A stretch of DNA of 6,210 nt from an uncultured Collinsella sp. (GTDB lineage Bacteria > Actinomycetota > Coriobacteriia > Coriobacteriales > Coriobacteriaceae): NCBI GenBank assembly GCA_934654765.1, contig CAKUGX010000106.1:1-6210 (forward strand), given 5' to 3'. Made by a program: the position numbers and the translations under genes. The stretch's first letter is position 1, and each line of letters opens with the position of its first letter. The notes below the pieces were generated by a model. The model had not been told where the DNA came from. It did not search any database and saw only the letters and a program-made list of their open reading frames with translations. Positions 1 to 6,122 of this stretch are shown in pieces.

Positions 1-747
1 GTAGTCGTGAACCATCAAATCGTGAACGCCCAAAACGCCGGGGTAGCTCATGATCTTGTCTCGAATGTGCTTGACCAACTTGGGGTCGGGCGCCTGGCCC
101 AAAAGCGGGCTCACCGTATCCTGGATGAGCTCAAAACCACTCCAGCCGATATAGGCGCCAACGGCAAGGCCGACCCAAGCATCAAGATTGATGCGCGTCA
201 CCTGCGAAACAATTGCGCACGCCAGCACGGCGCCCGTGGCTAGGACATCGTTTTTGGAATCCTGAGCGGTCGCACGCAACGTCTCGGACTCAATGCGGTC
301 ACCGAGCTTTTGGTTGAGGCCCGCCATCCAGAGCTTAACAACCATTGAAAGCGCCAGGACTGCCACCAGGGCAAGCGAGAACTCGACAGGTTCGGGGTTG
401 ACAATTCGCTCCACCGACGACTTCACCAGCTCAACGCCAATAAGCAGCACGAGCGCCGCCACGACCAGACCCGAGAGATACTCGTAGCGGCCATGGCCGT
501 AAGGATGCTCGGGGTCGGCCGGCTTGCCCGCCAGCTTAAAGCCCAGCACGCTCACGATATTCGAGCTGGCATCGGACAGGTTGTTCATGGCATCCGCCAC
601 AATCGAAACCGATCCCGACAGCACGCCAATTGCACCCTTCGCAGCGCATAGTGCCACATTGGCGAGAATACACACCATGCCCGTCAACGTTCCCACGCGT
701 GCACGGTCGCCCTGCGCACGACGAACAATCCACTCGACCATCTGCAT
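1..747 (-). CDS. CDF-family divalent cation efflux transporter, possibly Mn(II) exporter (3' end cut by window)
   Basis: This gene encodes an inner-membrane cation diffusion facilitator, a proton-coupled exporter of divalent metal. The first 249 residues are present; the C-terminal cytoplasmic domain starts near residue 215 and runs off the window. Hydrophobic segments lie roughly at residues 19-42, 45-70, 90-107, 123-142, 167-183 and 187-203, the usual six. Family hallmarks are ADAMNNLSDA (51-60), HPYGHGRYEY (81-90) and QDSKNDVLATGAV (162-174). Aligned by eye to E. coli YiiP, the transport site is N55/D59 in TM2 and D163/D167 in TM5. This N-D/D-D set resembles pneumococcal MntE rather than the His-containing zinc CDFs, so manganese is a reasonable but unproven substrate. 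The start is taken as ATG at 747. A second ATG at 741 sits at better spacing from the G-rich GGGGGCGG upstream and could be the true start. A terminator separates the gene from the upstream EIIC gene, so it is probably transcribed on its own. Confidence 0.93.
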   Translation of the reverse strand, partial: MQMVEWIVRRAQGDRARVGTLTGMVCILANVALCAAKGAIGVLSGSVSIVADAMNNLSDASSNIVSVLGFKLAGKPADPEHPYGHGRYEYLSGLVVAALVLLIGVELVKSSVERIVNPEPVEFSLALVAVLALSMVVKLWMAGLNQKLGDRIESETLRATAQDSKNDVLATGAVLACAIVSQVTRINLDAWVGLAVGAYIGWSGFELIQDTVSPLLGQAPDPKLVKHIRDKIMSYPGVLGVHDLMVHDY

Positions 748-762
748 CCGCCCCCACGGTAC

Positions 763-800
763 TACCTATATATCTATTGCTCAAACGGATTGTAGTGTAG
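763..800 (-). promoter_or_regulatory. possible promoter region of the CDF gene
   Basis: Between the upstream terminator and the CDF start, this is the only AT-rich stretch. On the minus strand it contains TATATA at about 768-773 and an overlapping TAGATA as possible -10 elements, about 20-30 nt from the start codon. No convincing TTGACA-like -35 box lies at 17 nt. The call rests on position and base composition only. The leader between terminator and start codon is too short for a metal riboswitch such as yybP-ykoY. Confidence 0.3.
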
Positions 801-818
801 TCACTTTGTCCCCCAGAT

Positions 819-853
819 ACAAAAAGGCCGCAACCCACACGGGCCACGGCCTT
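819..853 (-). terminator. intrinsic terminator after the EIIC gene
   Basis: On the minus strand a perfect 7-bp stem, AAGGCCG (853-847) with CGGCCTT (830-824), encloses an inner CCC-GTGT-GGG hairpin and runs directly into a T tract (CCTTTTTG). This is a typical Rho-independent terminator. It lies about 40 nt after the EIIC stop codon and would end transcripts coming from the fab/acc operon and EIIC, insulating the CDF gene. Confidence 0.85.
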
Positions 854-860
854 GGAACAC

Positions 861-882
861 GACAAAGGAATCACCCTTTGTC
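861..882. repeat. perfect 8-bp inverted repeat, GACAAAGG/CCTTTGTC
   Basis: GACAAAGG (861-868) and CCTTTGTC (875-882) form a perfect 8-bp inverted repeat around the 6-nt loop AATCAC. It sits between the EIIC stop codon and the intrinsic terminator. There is no T tract right after it, so it is not itself a standard terminator. It could stabilise the EIIC mRNA 3' end or be an intergenic repeat remnant. The arm shares the word CTTTGTC with the palindrome at 2123-2149 on the other side of EIIC. Confidence 0.7.
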
Positions 883-890
883 GCACAGGT

Positions 891-2105
891 TTATGCGCTT
901 ACTTCAGCAGCGCTCGCCACTGTTTCGGGTGAATCGGCCCCGTCTTCTGCCGCCTGCCCCTTCGCCGGCACCACGCCAAAGCAGTAGCTCAGCGCCGCAG
1001 ACACCGCAAATGCCACACCGCCGGCAGCACAGCACCACAGCAGGTTCGAGATGCCGCCCGTGGCAAAGCCAATGACCATGAGGACATTCGTCATGCCGAT
1101 GGTATAGGCCGTAACGTGGCCCACGGCCGCAACAAGGCCTCCGACGGCGCCGCCAATGGCCATGCACGTCAGGCACCTGCCATATTTAAAGCCGCAACCG
1201 TACAGCGCCGGCTCGCTTACGCCGCCAAGAACGCCCGAGATCGAATAGCCCAGCATGAGCGTCTTCTCGTCCTTATCCGCAACGCGGAGCGACGCACCAA
1301 AGGGCATACCCCAAACGGCGAACGTTGCCATCGTCGCGGCGATCAGGATGCACGAATCCGTTCCCACACTCATAAACTGGGCATACGCGAGCGATAGGAC
1401 AACATTGCTGACGCCCGCGATCTTAAGAAACTCCCAGCCCGCGGCAAGCCCCATGAGCGTGAGCAGCGACACGATGCCACCGGAATTGCCAAGCATAAAC
1501 ATAAGCTGGCCCAACAGCATGCCCAGATAGCTGCCCGCCGGCGCCGTAATACACAGCGAAACCGGAACCATGACGAGTATGGTTGCAAACGGAACAAACG
1601 AAAACGCCACGGCCTTAGGGATAACGCGCTGAAAGAAGCACTCCACTCGCCATAGCACGGGCACCGAGATGAGTATCGGAATAACAGTCGTCGTGTAATC
1701 GTTGACCGGCGCGGGAAGCAGGCCATACACGGAAGTCATCGATGCCCCCGTCGCCGATGCGGCATCGACGAGCTTAAGCAGATCGGGCGCAATCAATACG
1801 CCGCCCAGCATCATGCCCAGCTGCTCCGAGCAACCGAGCTGGCGGGCGGCCGCCCAACCAAGATAAATGGGCAAAAAGTAGTAGCCGGCGTTATAGAGCC
1901 AACTGTAGAACAGGCGATAGATTTCGGAATCGGCAGACCACAGACCCAGCATGCCTTCGCCCATAATGACGGCGACGGTGCGGAACAACGCCGCGCAGAC
2001 AATAAACGGCAGCGCCGCCATCATGCTTTTGGACAGATAGTCCACCACGGCCATGGCGTTTGATGAGACCGTCGTTGTAAACGAGGTGTTAGAAACTTGT
2101 GACAT
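891..2105 (-). CDS. stand-alone PTS EIIC subunit, glucose/beta-glucoside superfamily
   Basis: This encodes a 404-residue polytopic membrane protein resembling the EIIC (sugar channel) domain of Bgl/sucrose/trehalose-type phosphotransferase permeases. Supporting motifs are a PIYLGWAAARQLG stretch matching the family's PILLAVTAAKKF region, a TTTVIPILISVPVLWRVECFF region followed by VIP, and GGVSEPALYG with E298, equivalent to the family's GI(S/T)EPA(I/L)YG sugar-site loop. The C-terminal 25 or so residues are a hydrophilic Ala/Glu-rich tail. No EIIB cysteine motif and no EIIA domain is fused or adjacent, so phosphoryl transfer would need partners encoded elsewhere, or the protein has another transport role. 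The substrate cannot be read from sequence. The start at 2105 is chosen because GAAAGG lies 6 nt upstream; in-frame extension to 2405 would overlap accDA. The gene follows accDA by 40 nt and could be read from the fab/acc operon. Confidence 0.88.
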   Translation of the reverse strand: MSQVSNTSFTTTVSSNAMAVVDYLSKSMMAALPFIVCAALFRTVAVIMGEGMLGLWSADSEIYRLFYSWLYNAGYYFLPIYLGWAAARQLGCSEQLGMMLGGVLIAPDLLKLVDAASATGASMTSVYGLLPAPVNDYTTTVIPILISVPVLWRVECFFQRVIPKAVAFSFVPFATILVMVPVSLCITAPAGSYLGMLLGQLMFMLGNSGGIVSLLTLMGLAAGWEFLKIAGVSNVVLSLAYAQFMSVGTDSCILIAATMATFAVWGMPFGASLRVADKDEKTLMLGYSISGVLGGVSEPALYGCGFKYGRCLTCMAIGGAVGGLVAAVGHVTAYTIGMTNVLMVIGFATGGISNLLWCCAAGGVAFAVSAALSYCFGVVPAKGQAAEDGADSPETVASAAEVSA

Positions 2106-2111
2106 GGAACG

Positions 2112-2117
2112 CCTTTC
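2112..2117 (-). promoter_or_regulatory. ribosome binding site of the EIIC gene
   Basis: GAAAGG on the minus strand ends 6 nt before the ATG at 2105. It supports that start over the in-frame ATG at 2129, which lies inside the palindrome and has no good Shine-Dalgarno. Confidence 0.65.
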
Positions 2118-2122
2118 CCAAT

Positions 2123-2149
2123 GTGACATGCGGACTGTCCCTTTGTCAC
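2123..2149. repeat. 27-bp interrupted palindrome spanning the accDA stop codon
   Basis: The plus strand reads GTGACA (2123-2128), TGC, GGA, CTG, TCC, CTT, TGTCAC (2144-2149). The outer 6-bp arms are perfect, the middle GGA/TCC pairs again, and a 3-nt internal mismatch separates the two. The accDA stop codon (TGA, 2148-2146) lies inside the right arm, so the element reaches into the coding sequence. From memory, GTGACAAAGGGACAGTC-type words recur between genes in Collinsella-like genomes, but I could not check this. No T tract follows, so it is not an obvious intrinsic terminator, though it could attenuate read-through into EIIC. Confidence 0.7.
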
Positions 2150-3870
2150 ATCGTGCGGTACCGACCGATTGCGCGGTACTTTTCGTAGCGGAGGTTTGTG
2201 AGGGTCGCGTCGTCGAGCTGACCAAGCGTATCGAAGGCATCAAATGCCGAGGACATGACGGCACCGGCGATCTCCTCATGCGACAGGTCCCTATCGTCAA
2301 CAATGCCGTCGATGATGCCGAGCGCCAACAGATCGGGGGCCGTGAGCTTAAGCGCCTCGGCGGCCTCATTCGCGCGCTCGGTATCCTTCCACAGGATCGA
2401 CGCACAGGCCTCGGGGCTCACGACCGAATAGGCCGAGCTCGAGAGCATCAGGATGCGGTCGGCCACGGACAGCGCCAGCGCGCCACCAGAGCCGCCCTCG
2501 CCTGTCACCACCGAGACAATCGGCGTCTTAAGGCCGCTCATCTCCATGAGATTCTGGGCAATCGCCTCGCCCTGGCCGCGCTCCTCGGCACCGATGCCGC
2601 AAAACGCGCCCGAAGTATCGACCAGGCACAGAACCGGTCGGCCAAACTTTTCGGCCTGGCGCATCAGGCGACGCGCTTTGCGGTAGCCCTCGGGATGTGC
2701 CATACCAAAGTTGCGACGCATGCGCTCTTTGGTCGTGGTGCCGCGCTCTATGGCGATAACCGTCACGGGCCGCCCGTCTTTCCAGCCGATGCCGCCCACC
2801 ACGGCAGCATCGTCGCCAAAGTAGCGGTCGCCGTGCAGCTCTACGAATCCGTCGAGACCCAACGAGATCATCTCGCCTGCCGTGGCGCGGTTCGCCGAGC
2901 GAGTCTGTTTGACGATTTCGAGCGCGCTTTTTGGTGCGGCCGAGCGCTTAAACAAGTGTCCCAGTTTTTTGCCGCGGCGACCCGTATGCACGATCTCATG
3001 CGGTGCCCCCAGGCCGGGCGCGTGCCCTTCGTGCAGCGCCAGCAGCTCGCCTACCGTGAGCGCAATCTCGCCACGCGGAACAACGGCATCGCAAAAGCCG
3101 TGCTCCAGCAAAAACTCGGAACGCTGGAATCCCTTGGGCAGACGCTTGTGCATGTTCTGCTCGATCACGCGCGGGCCGGCAAATGCCGTCAGGGCATCGG
3201 GCTCGGCCAGGATAATGTCGCCCTCCATGGCAAAGCTCGCGGTTACGCCTCCGGTCGTGGGGTCGGTGAGCACCGTGATATACAGGCCGCCCGCCTCGCT
3301 GTGGCGCCTAACCGCCGCAGAAATCTTGGCCATCTGCATGAGCGATGTCACGCCCTCTTGCATGCGCGCACCGCCCGAAACGGTAAAGCCAACGACCGGA
3401 AGCCCCAACTCGGCCGCGCGCTCAAAGACACAACAGATCTTCTCGCCCACCACGGAGCCCATTGAGCCCATCATAAAGTTGGCATCCATAAAGAAGAGCG
3501 CGGTATCGCAGCCGCAGATTTTGCCCCTGCCGCACACAACGGCATCGCGCTCGCCCGAACGTTCGCACGCGCTCTTAAGCTTGTCGGCATAGCCGGGAAA
3601 CGAGAGGAAGTCCTCCGACGCCAGATTGGCATCCCATTCCTCAAACGTGCCCTCGTCAACCGTCATGCGCATGCGCGCGCGACCGCTCACGCGAAAGTGT
3701 TTGCCGCAACGAGGGCAGACCTCGAGGTTGTCGTGCAGGCGTGCCTCATCGATCACACGGCGGCACTCCGGGCACTTGATAAACACGTGGCGCGCGGGAA
3801 ACTCGGTGCACGACTCGGTCATCGGCCCCTCGAGGACGTTGACCGTCTTCGCTTTTCTATTCATCAGCAT
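2146..3870 (-). CDS. accDA: fused acetyl-CoA carboxylase carboxyltransferase, beta (AccD) plus alpha (AccA)
   Basis: This 574-residue cytoplasmic protein combines both carboxyltransferase subunits and transfers the carboxyl group from carboxybiotin on AccB to acetyl-CoA, giving malonyl-CoA. Residues about 28-285 are AccD: a four-cysteine zinc ribbon (C33, C36, C52, C55), MGSMGSVVGEK, SGGARMQEG (165-173), DPTTGGVTASFAM and GPRVIEQ. Residues about 310-574 are AccA: GDRYFGDD (347-354), VVGGIG, RRNFGMAHPEGYRKA, GAEERGQ, GEGGSGGALAL (457-467) and SPEACASILWK. Compared with E. coli AccA (319 residues), about 50-60 N-terminal helical residues are missing and a short basic linker replaces them. The usual DTPGAYPG of AccA is DTSGAFCG here (418-425). 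ATG at 3870 lies 7 nt after GGGG and overlaps the accC end by 14 nt; ATG at 3864 is an alternative. Overlap implies translational coupling. The stop codon sits in a palindromic repeat. Confidence 0.96.
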   Translation of the reverse strand: MLMNRKAKTVNVLEGPMTESCTEFPARHVFIKCPECRRVIDEARLHDNLEVCPRCGKHFRVSGRARMRMTVDEGTFEEWDANLASEDFLSFPGYADKLKSACERSGERDAVVCGRGKICGCDTALFFMDANFMMGSMGSVVGEKICCVFERAAELGLPVVGFTVSGGARMQEGVTSLMQMAKISAAVRRHSEAGGLYITVLTDPTTGGVTASFAMEGDIILAEPDALTAFAGPRVIEQNMHKRLPKGFQRSEFLLEHGFCDAVVPRGEIALTVGELLALHEGHAPGLGAPHEIVHTGRRGKKLGHLFKRSAAPKSALEIVKQTRSANRATAGEMISLGLDGFVELHGDRYFGDDAAVVGGIGWKDGRPVTVIAIERGTTTKERMRRNFGMAHPEGYRKARRLMRQAEKFGRPVLCLVDTSGAFCGIGAEERGQGEAIAQNLMEMSGLKTPIVSVVTGEGGSGGALALSVADRILMLSSSAYSVVSPEACASILWKDTERANEAAEALKLTAPDLLALGIIDGIVDDRDLSHEEIAGAVMSSAFDAFDTLGQLDDATLTNLRYEKYRAIGRYRTM

Positions 3871-5200
3871 AGAGATGCCCCATCAGATCGGTGTGGTACA
3901 TGCCCGACAAGAACTCGTCGTTTGCCAGCACGTCGAGCTGAAGCTCGCTGTTTTCGCTCACGCCCTCAATCACGAGCTCGCCCAGGGCCGAGCGCATCTT
4001 ACGTATGGCGCCGTCACGCGTGGGCGCACACACGATGAGCTTGCCGAGCATGGAGTCGTAGTACGGCGGAACTTTCGCACCGGTAAACATGGCGGAATCC
4101 CAGCGCACGCGCGGGCCACCCGGCACACGCAACGCGGTGACCGTTCCACATGACGGCAGAAAGTCCGGCGTTTCGGCATTGATGCGGCACTCCATGGCGT
4201 GGTTGCGAACCGGCATGTCCTCCTGCTCAAAGGGCAGAGGCTGGCCGGCTGCCACGCGCAGCTGCCACTTGACCAAGTCGGTATCGGTCACAAACTCCGT
4301 AACCGGATGCTCCACCTGCAAGCGCGTGTTCATTTCCATAAAGTAGTAATTGCCGTCGTCCGAATACAGGAACTCGATGGTACCGGCTCCTTCGTAGCCG
4401 ACGGCACGAGCCAGGTCACGCGCCGCCTTGTGCATGCGAGCACGAATGTCGTCGTGTCCGTCGAGGCACGGCGCGGGGCTCTCCTCGATCAGCTTTTGGT
4501 TGCGACGCTGCACCGAGCACTCGCGCTCGCCGAGCGAAAACACATGGCCCTGCTTATCGGCCATAATCTGCACCTCAACGTGGTGCGCCGGCGCGACGAA
4601 CTTCTCCATGTAGCACTCGCCGTCGCCAAAAACAGCCTCGCCCTCGGCACGCGCCTCGATGAACGCCTTTGCCGCATCTTCCACGCGCTCGACCTTGCGA
4701 ATGCCGCGACCGCCACCGCCTGCACGCGCCTTAATAAGCACGGGGCAGCCAATGCGCTCGGCCTCGGCCGTTGCCTCCTCGGGGCTTTTGAGCAAATCGC
4801 AGCCCGGCACGATGGGCACGCCCGCCGCGGCAGCCGTTCTACGTGCGGCATCCTTGTCGCCCATGCTGTCGATCACCTCGGCCGAGGGGCCAACAAACGC
4901 CAGACCGTACTTGTCGCAGTCGCGCACGAAGCTCGCCTTCTCGGAAAAGAAGCCATAGCCGGGATGAATTGCCTTAGCTCCCGACTTTACGGCACAGGTG
5001 AGCACAGCATCGTCGTTGAGGTAGCTCTCGGCAAGACGCGGACCGCCAATGCAATACGCCTCGTCGGCAAGCTGCACGTGCAGCGCGTCCGCATCGGCCG
5101 TGGAATAAACGGCGACGGTCTTGATGCCCATATCGCGGCACGCGCGGATAACACGGACCGCGACTTCGCCGCGGTTGGCGATGAGCACTTTGTCGAACAT
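3857..5200 (-). CDS. accC: biotin carboxylase subunit of acetyl-CoA carboxylase
   Basis: This 447-residue cytoplasmic enzyme uses ATP and bicarbonate to carboxylate the biotin on AccB; its length matches E. coli AccC (449). It starts with the biotin carboxylase N-domain (ANRGEVAVRVIRAC at 8-21, then HPGYGFFSE). The ATP-grasp domain follows, with a glycine-rich loop KARAGGGGRGIR, HHVEVQI (H207, matching E. coli H209), QRRNQK (K236), E276 and MEMNTRLQVEHPVTE (E289 and R293, matching E288 and R292). The glycine loop and QRRNQK differ slightly from the E. coli wording but keep the catalytic residues. The ATG at 5200 is chosen because it begins the canonical N-terminus and follows AAGGAAGG; in-frame sequence further upstream overlaps fabZ and does not resemble the family. 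It lies 10 nt after fabZ, and its end overlaps accDA. Confidence 0.98.
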   Translation of the reverse strand: MFDKVLIANRGEVAVRVIRACRDMGIKTVAVYSTADADALHVQLADEAYCIGGPRLAESYLNDDAVLTCAVKSGAKAIHPGYGFFSEKASFVRDCDKYGLAFVGPSAEVIDSMGDKDAARRTAAAAGVPIVPGCDLLKSPEEATAEAERIGCPVLIKARAGGGGRGIRKVERVEDAAKAFIEARAEGEAVFGDGECYMEKFVAPAHHVEVQIMADKQGHVFSLGERECSVQRRNQKLIEESPAPCLDGHDDIRARMHKAARDLARAVGYEGAGTIEFLYSDDGNYYFMEMNTRLQVEHPVTEFVTDTDLVKWQLRVAAGQPLPFEQEDMPVRNHAMECRINAETPDFLPSCGTVTALRVPGGPRVRWDSAMFTGAKVPPYYDSMLGKLIVCAPTRDGAIRKMRSALGELVIEGVSENSELQLDVLANDEFLSGMYHTDLMGHLYADE

Positions 5201-5204
5201 GAAG

Positions 5205-5212
5205 CCTTCCTT
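5205..5212 (-). promoter_or_regulatory. ribosome binding site of accC
   Basis: AAGGAAGG on the minus strand begins inside the fabZ stop codon and lies just before the ATG at 5200. It fixes the accC start and suggests coupling of fabZ and accC translation. Confidence 0.75.
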
Positions 5213-5633
5213 AACTTTCGTGCATGAGTGCAAAAGACATATCGGCGCGGCAGCAAACCTCACCGTTGACGCTCGCGGTACCCGTCGCAAAGCGGAACGG
5301 CCCGCGCGCACGCGTGATGGAGCACACCAGATCCACCGTGTCGCCCGGGCGCACCGGACGCTTAAAGCGCACCTTGTCCAGACTCGTGTAGAACGGCGTC
5401 GCGCCGCGCGCCTCCTCATCGCCCATCAGCAGCACGCAGCAGTTCTGGGCGAGCATCTCGCACTGAATCACGCCGGGGACGACTGGGTTTCCCGGAAAAT
5501 GCCCCTGCAAAAAGTACTCGTCGCCCGTAATCGTGATCTTGCCGTGGGCCTCGTCGCCCACCAGCTCGGCTTCGTCGAGCAAAAGCATCGGCTCGCGATG
5601 CGGCAACAGCTTCTTGAGCTCTTCTTTGTTCAT
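5211..5633 (-). CDS. fabZ: 3-hydroxyacyl-ACP dehydratase FabZ
   Basis: This 140-residue single hot-dog-fold cytoplasmic enzyme dehydrates 3-hydroxyacyl-ACP to trans-2-enoyl-ACP in fatty-acid elongation. The sequence has LLPHREPMLLLD near the N-terminus and the active-site stretch GHFPGNPVVPGVIQCEMLAQ. The catalytic pair is H45 and E59, and the glutamate marks FabZ rather than FabA, which uses aspartate. YTSLDKVRFKRPVRPGD is the second conserved family block. Length is normal. The start is ATG at 5633, which has AGGTG 6 nt upstream; a GTG at 5642, directly after the accB stop, would add three residues (MIS) but has no good binding site. The gene sits between accB and accC, as in many clostridial and coriobacterial fab operons. 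Whether it also makes unsaturated fatty acids (FabN-like isomerisation) cannot be read here. Confidence 0.96.
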   Translation of the reverse strand: MNKEELKKLLPHREPMLLLDEAELVGDEAHGKITITGDEYFLQGHFPGNPVVPGVIQCEMLAQNCCVLLMGDEEARGATPFYTSLDKVRFKRPVRPGDTVDLVCSITRARGPFRFATGTASVNGEVCCRADMSFALMHES

Positions 5634-5639
5634 GGATAT

Positions 5640-5644
5640 CACCT
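5640..5644 (-). promoter_or_regulatory. ribosome binding site of fabZ
   Basis: AGGTG on the minus strand overlaps the accB stop codon (TAG, 5645-5643) and lies 6 nt before the ATG at 5633. It favours that ATG over the GTG at 5642. Confidence 0.6.
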
Positions 5645-6119
5645 ATCCGATCCTCATGAGGCAGCTGCCAAACTCCACGAGGTCGCCGTCGGCCACGCAG
5701 ATCTCGAGCACCTCGCCATCCGCCTCTGCCGTCACCTCGTTGAGAACCTTCATGGCCTCGATGATGCAGAGGGTCTCGCCGGCCTTGACCTTGGAGCCCA
5801 CGTGCACAAACGGCTCGTCGCCCGGCGCCGGGGCAGCATAGAAAACGCCGACCATGGGAGCGGTCACCTCGGTGCCCTTGGGCTCCGGTGCGGCGGCAGG
5901 CGCCTGCGCGGCGGGTTCCGGTGCGCAGGCAGGCATGGCGACAGGAGCCACCGCCGGAGCAGTCACGGCACCCGGTATGGGCATGGGCACGGCAACCGGC
6001 TGTGCGGCGCTCGCTCGCTCGAGTTCGACCGCGGTGCCATCGGGCTCCTCAACGCGCACGCGCGTGAGGCCGCGGTCCTCCATAACATCGGCTATCTCGG
6101 CAAGTCTTTTGGAATCCAT
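5643..6119 (-). CDS. accB: biotin carboxyl carrier protein of acetyl-CoA carboxylase
   Basis: This 158-residue protein carries biotin between AccC and the carboxyltransferase. Residues 1-35 form the N-terminal assembly region. Residues about 36-82 are a flexible Ala/Pro-rich linker. Residues about 83-158 form the biotinyl domain. The biotinylation motif is EAMKVLNEV, with K124 as the attachment site. The VFYAAPAPGDEPFVHVG stretch corresponds to the protruding thumb of E. coli-type BCCP, so this is an AccB dedicated to acetyl-CoA carboxylase rather than a generic biotinyl domain. The ATG at 6119 follows GAGGAG by 7 nt and lies 3 nt after the fabF stop. A biotin protein ligase, needed to activate it, is not in the window. 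Confidence 0.97.
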   Translation of the reverse strand: MDSKRLAEIADVMEDRGLTRVRVEEPDGTAVELERASAAQPVAVPMPIPGAVTAPAVAPVAMPACAPEPAAQAPAAAPEPKGTEVTAPMVGVFYAAPAPGDEPFVHVGSKVKAGETLCIIEAMKVLNEVTAEADGEVLEICVADGDLVEFGSCLMRIG

Positions 6120-6122
6120 GCT

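Noticed and set aside
791..800. Tandem TGTAG direct repeat near the CDF promoter region
   Set aside because: Two 5-nt copies are too short to separate from chance; there is no palindromic operator around them.
748..820. Metal riboswitch (yybP-ykoY type) before the CDF gene
   Set aside because: Only about 70 nt separate the terminator from the start codon and I can see no conserved aptamer elements, so there is too little room and no support.
2106..2405. N-terminal extension of the EIIC reading frame into accDA
   Set aside because: The extra residues are Arg/Ser-rich and match no EIIC N-terminus; the ATG at 2105 has a good ribosome binding site and is followed directly by EIIC-like sequence.
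2053..3465. Long plus-strand open frame of about 470 codons opposite accDA
   Set aside because: It is fully antisense to a strongly conserved gene, its translation is rich in Arg/His/Ala with no recognisable motif, and such open frames are expected in GC-rich DNA.
4199..5227. Plus-strand open frame of about 342 codons opposite accC
   Set aside because: It is the antisense shadow of accC, with low-complexity composition, no family motif and no binding site.
5201..5419. N-terminal extension of the accC reading frame into fabZ
   Set aside because: The family N-terminus (MFDKVLIANRGE) begins at 5200 behind a strong binding site; the upstream part is an Arg-rich shadow of fabZ.
5883..6012. GC-rich repeated-looking segment in accB
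   Set aside because: It encodes the ordinary Ala/Pro linker of BCCP; the repetition follows from the amino-acid composition and is not a separate DNA repeat.
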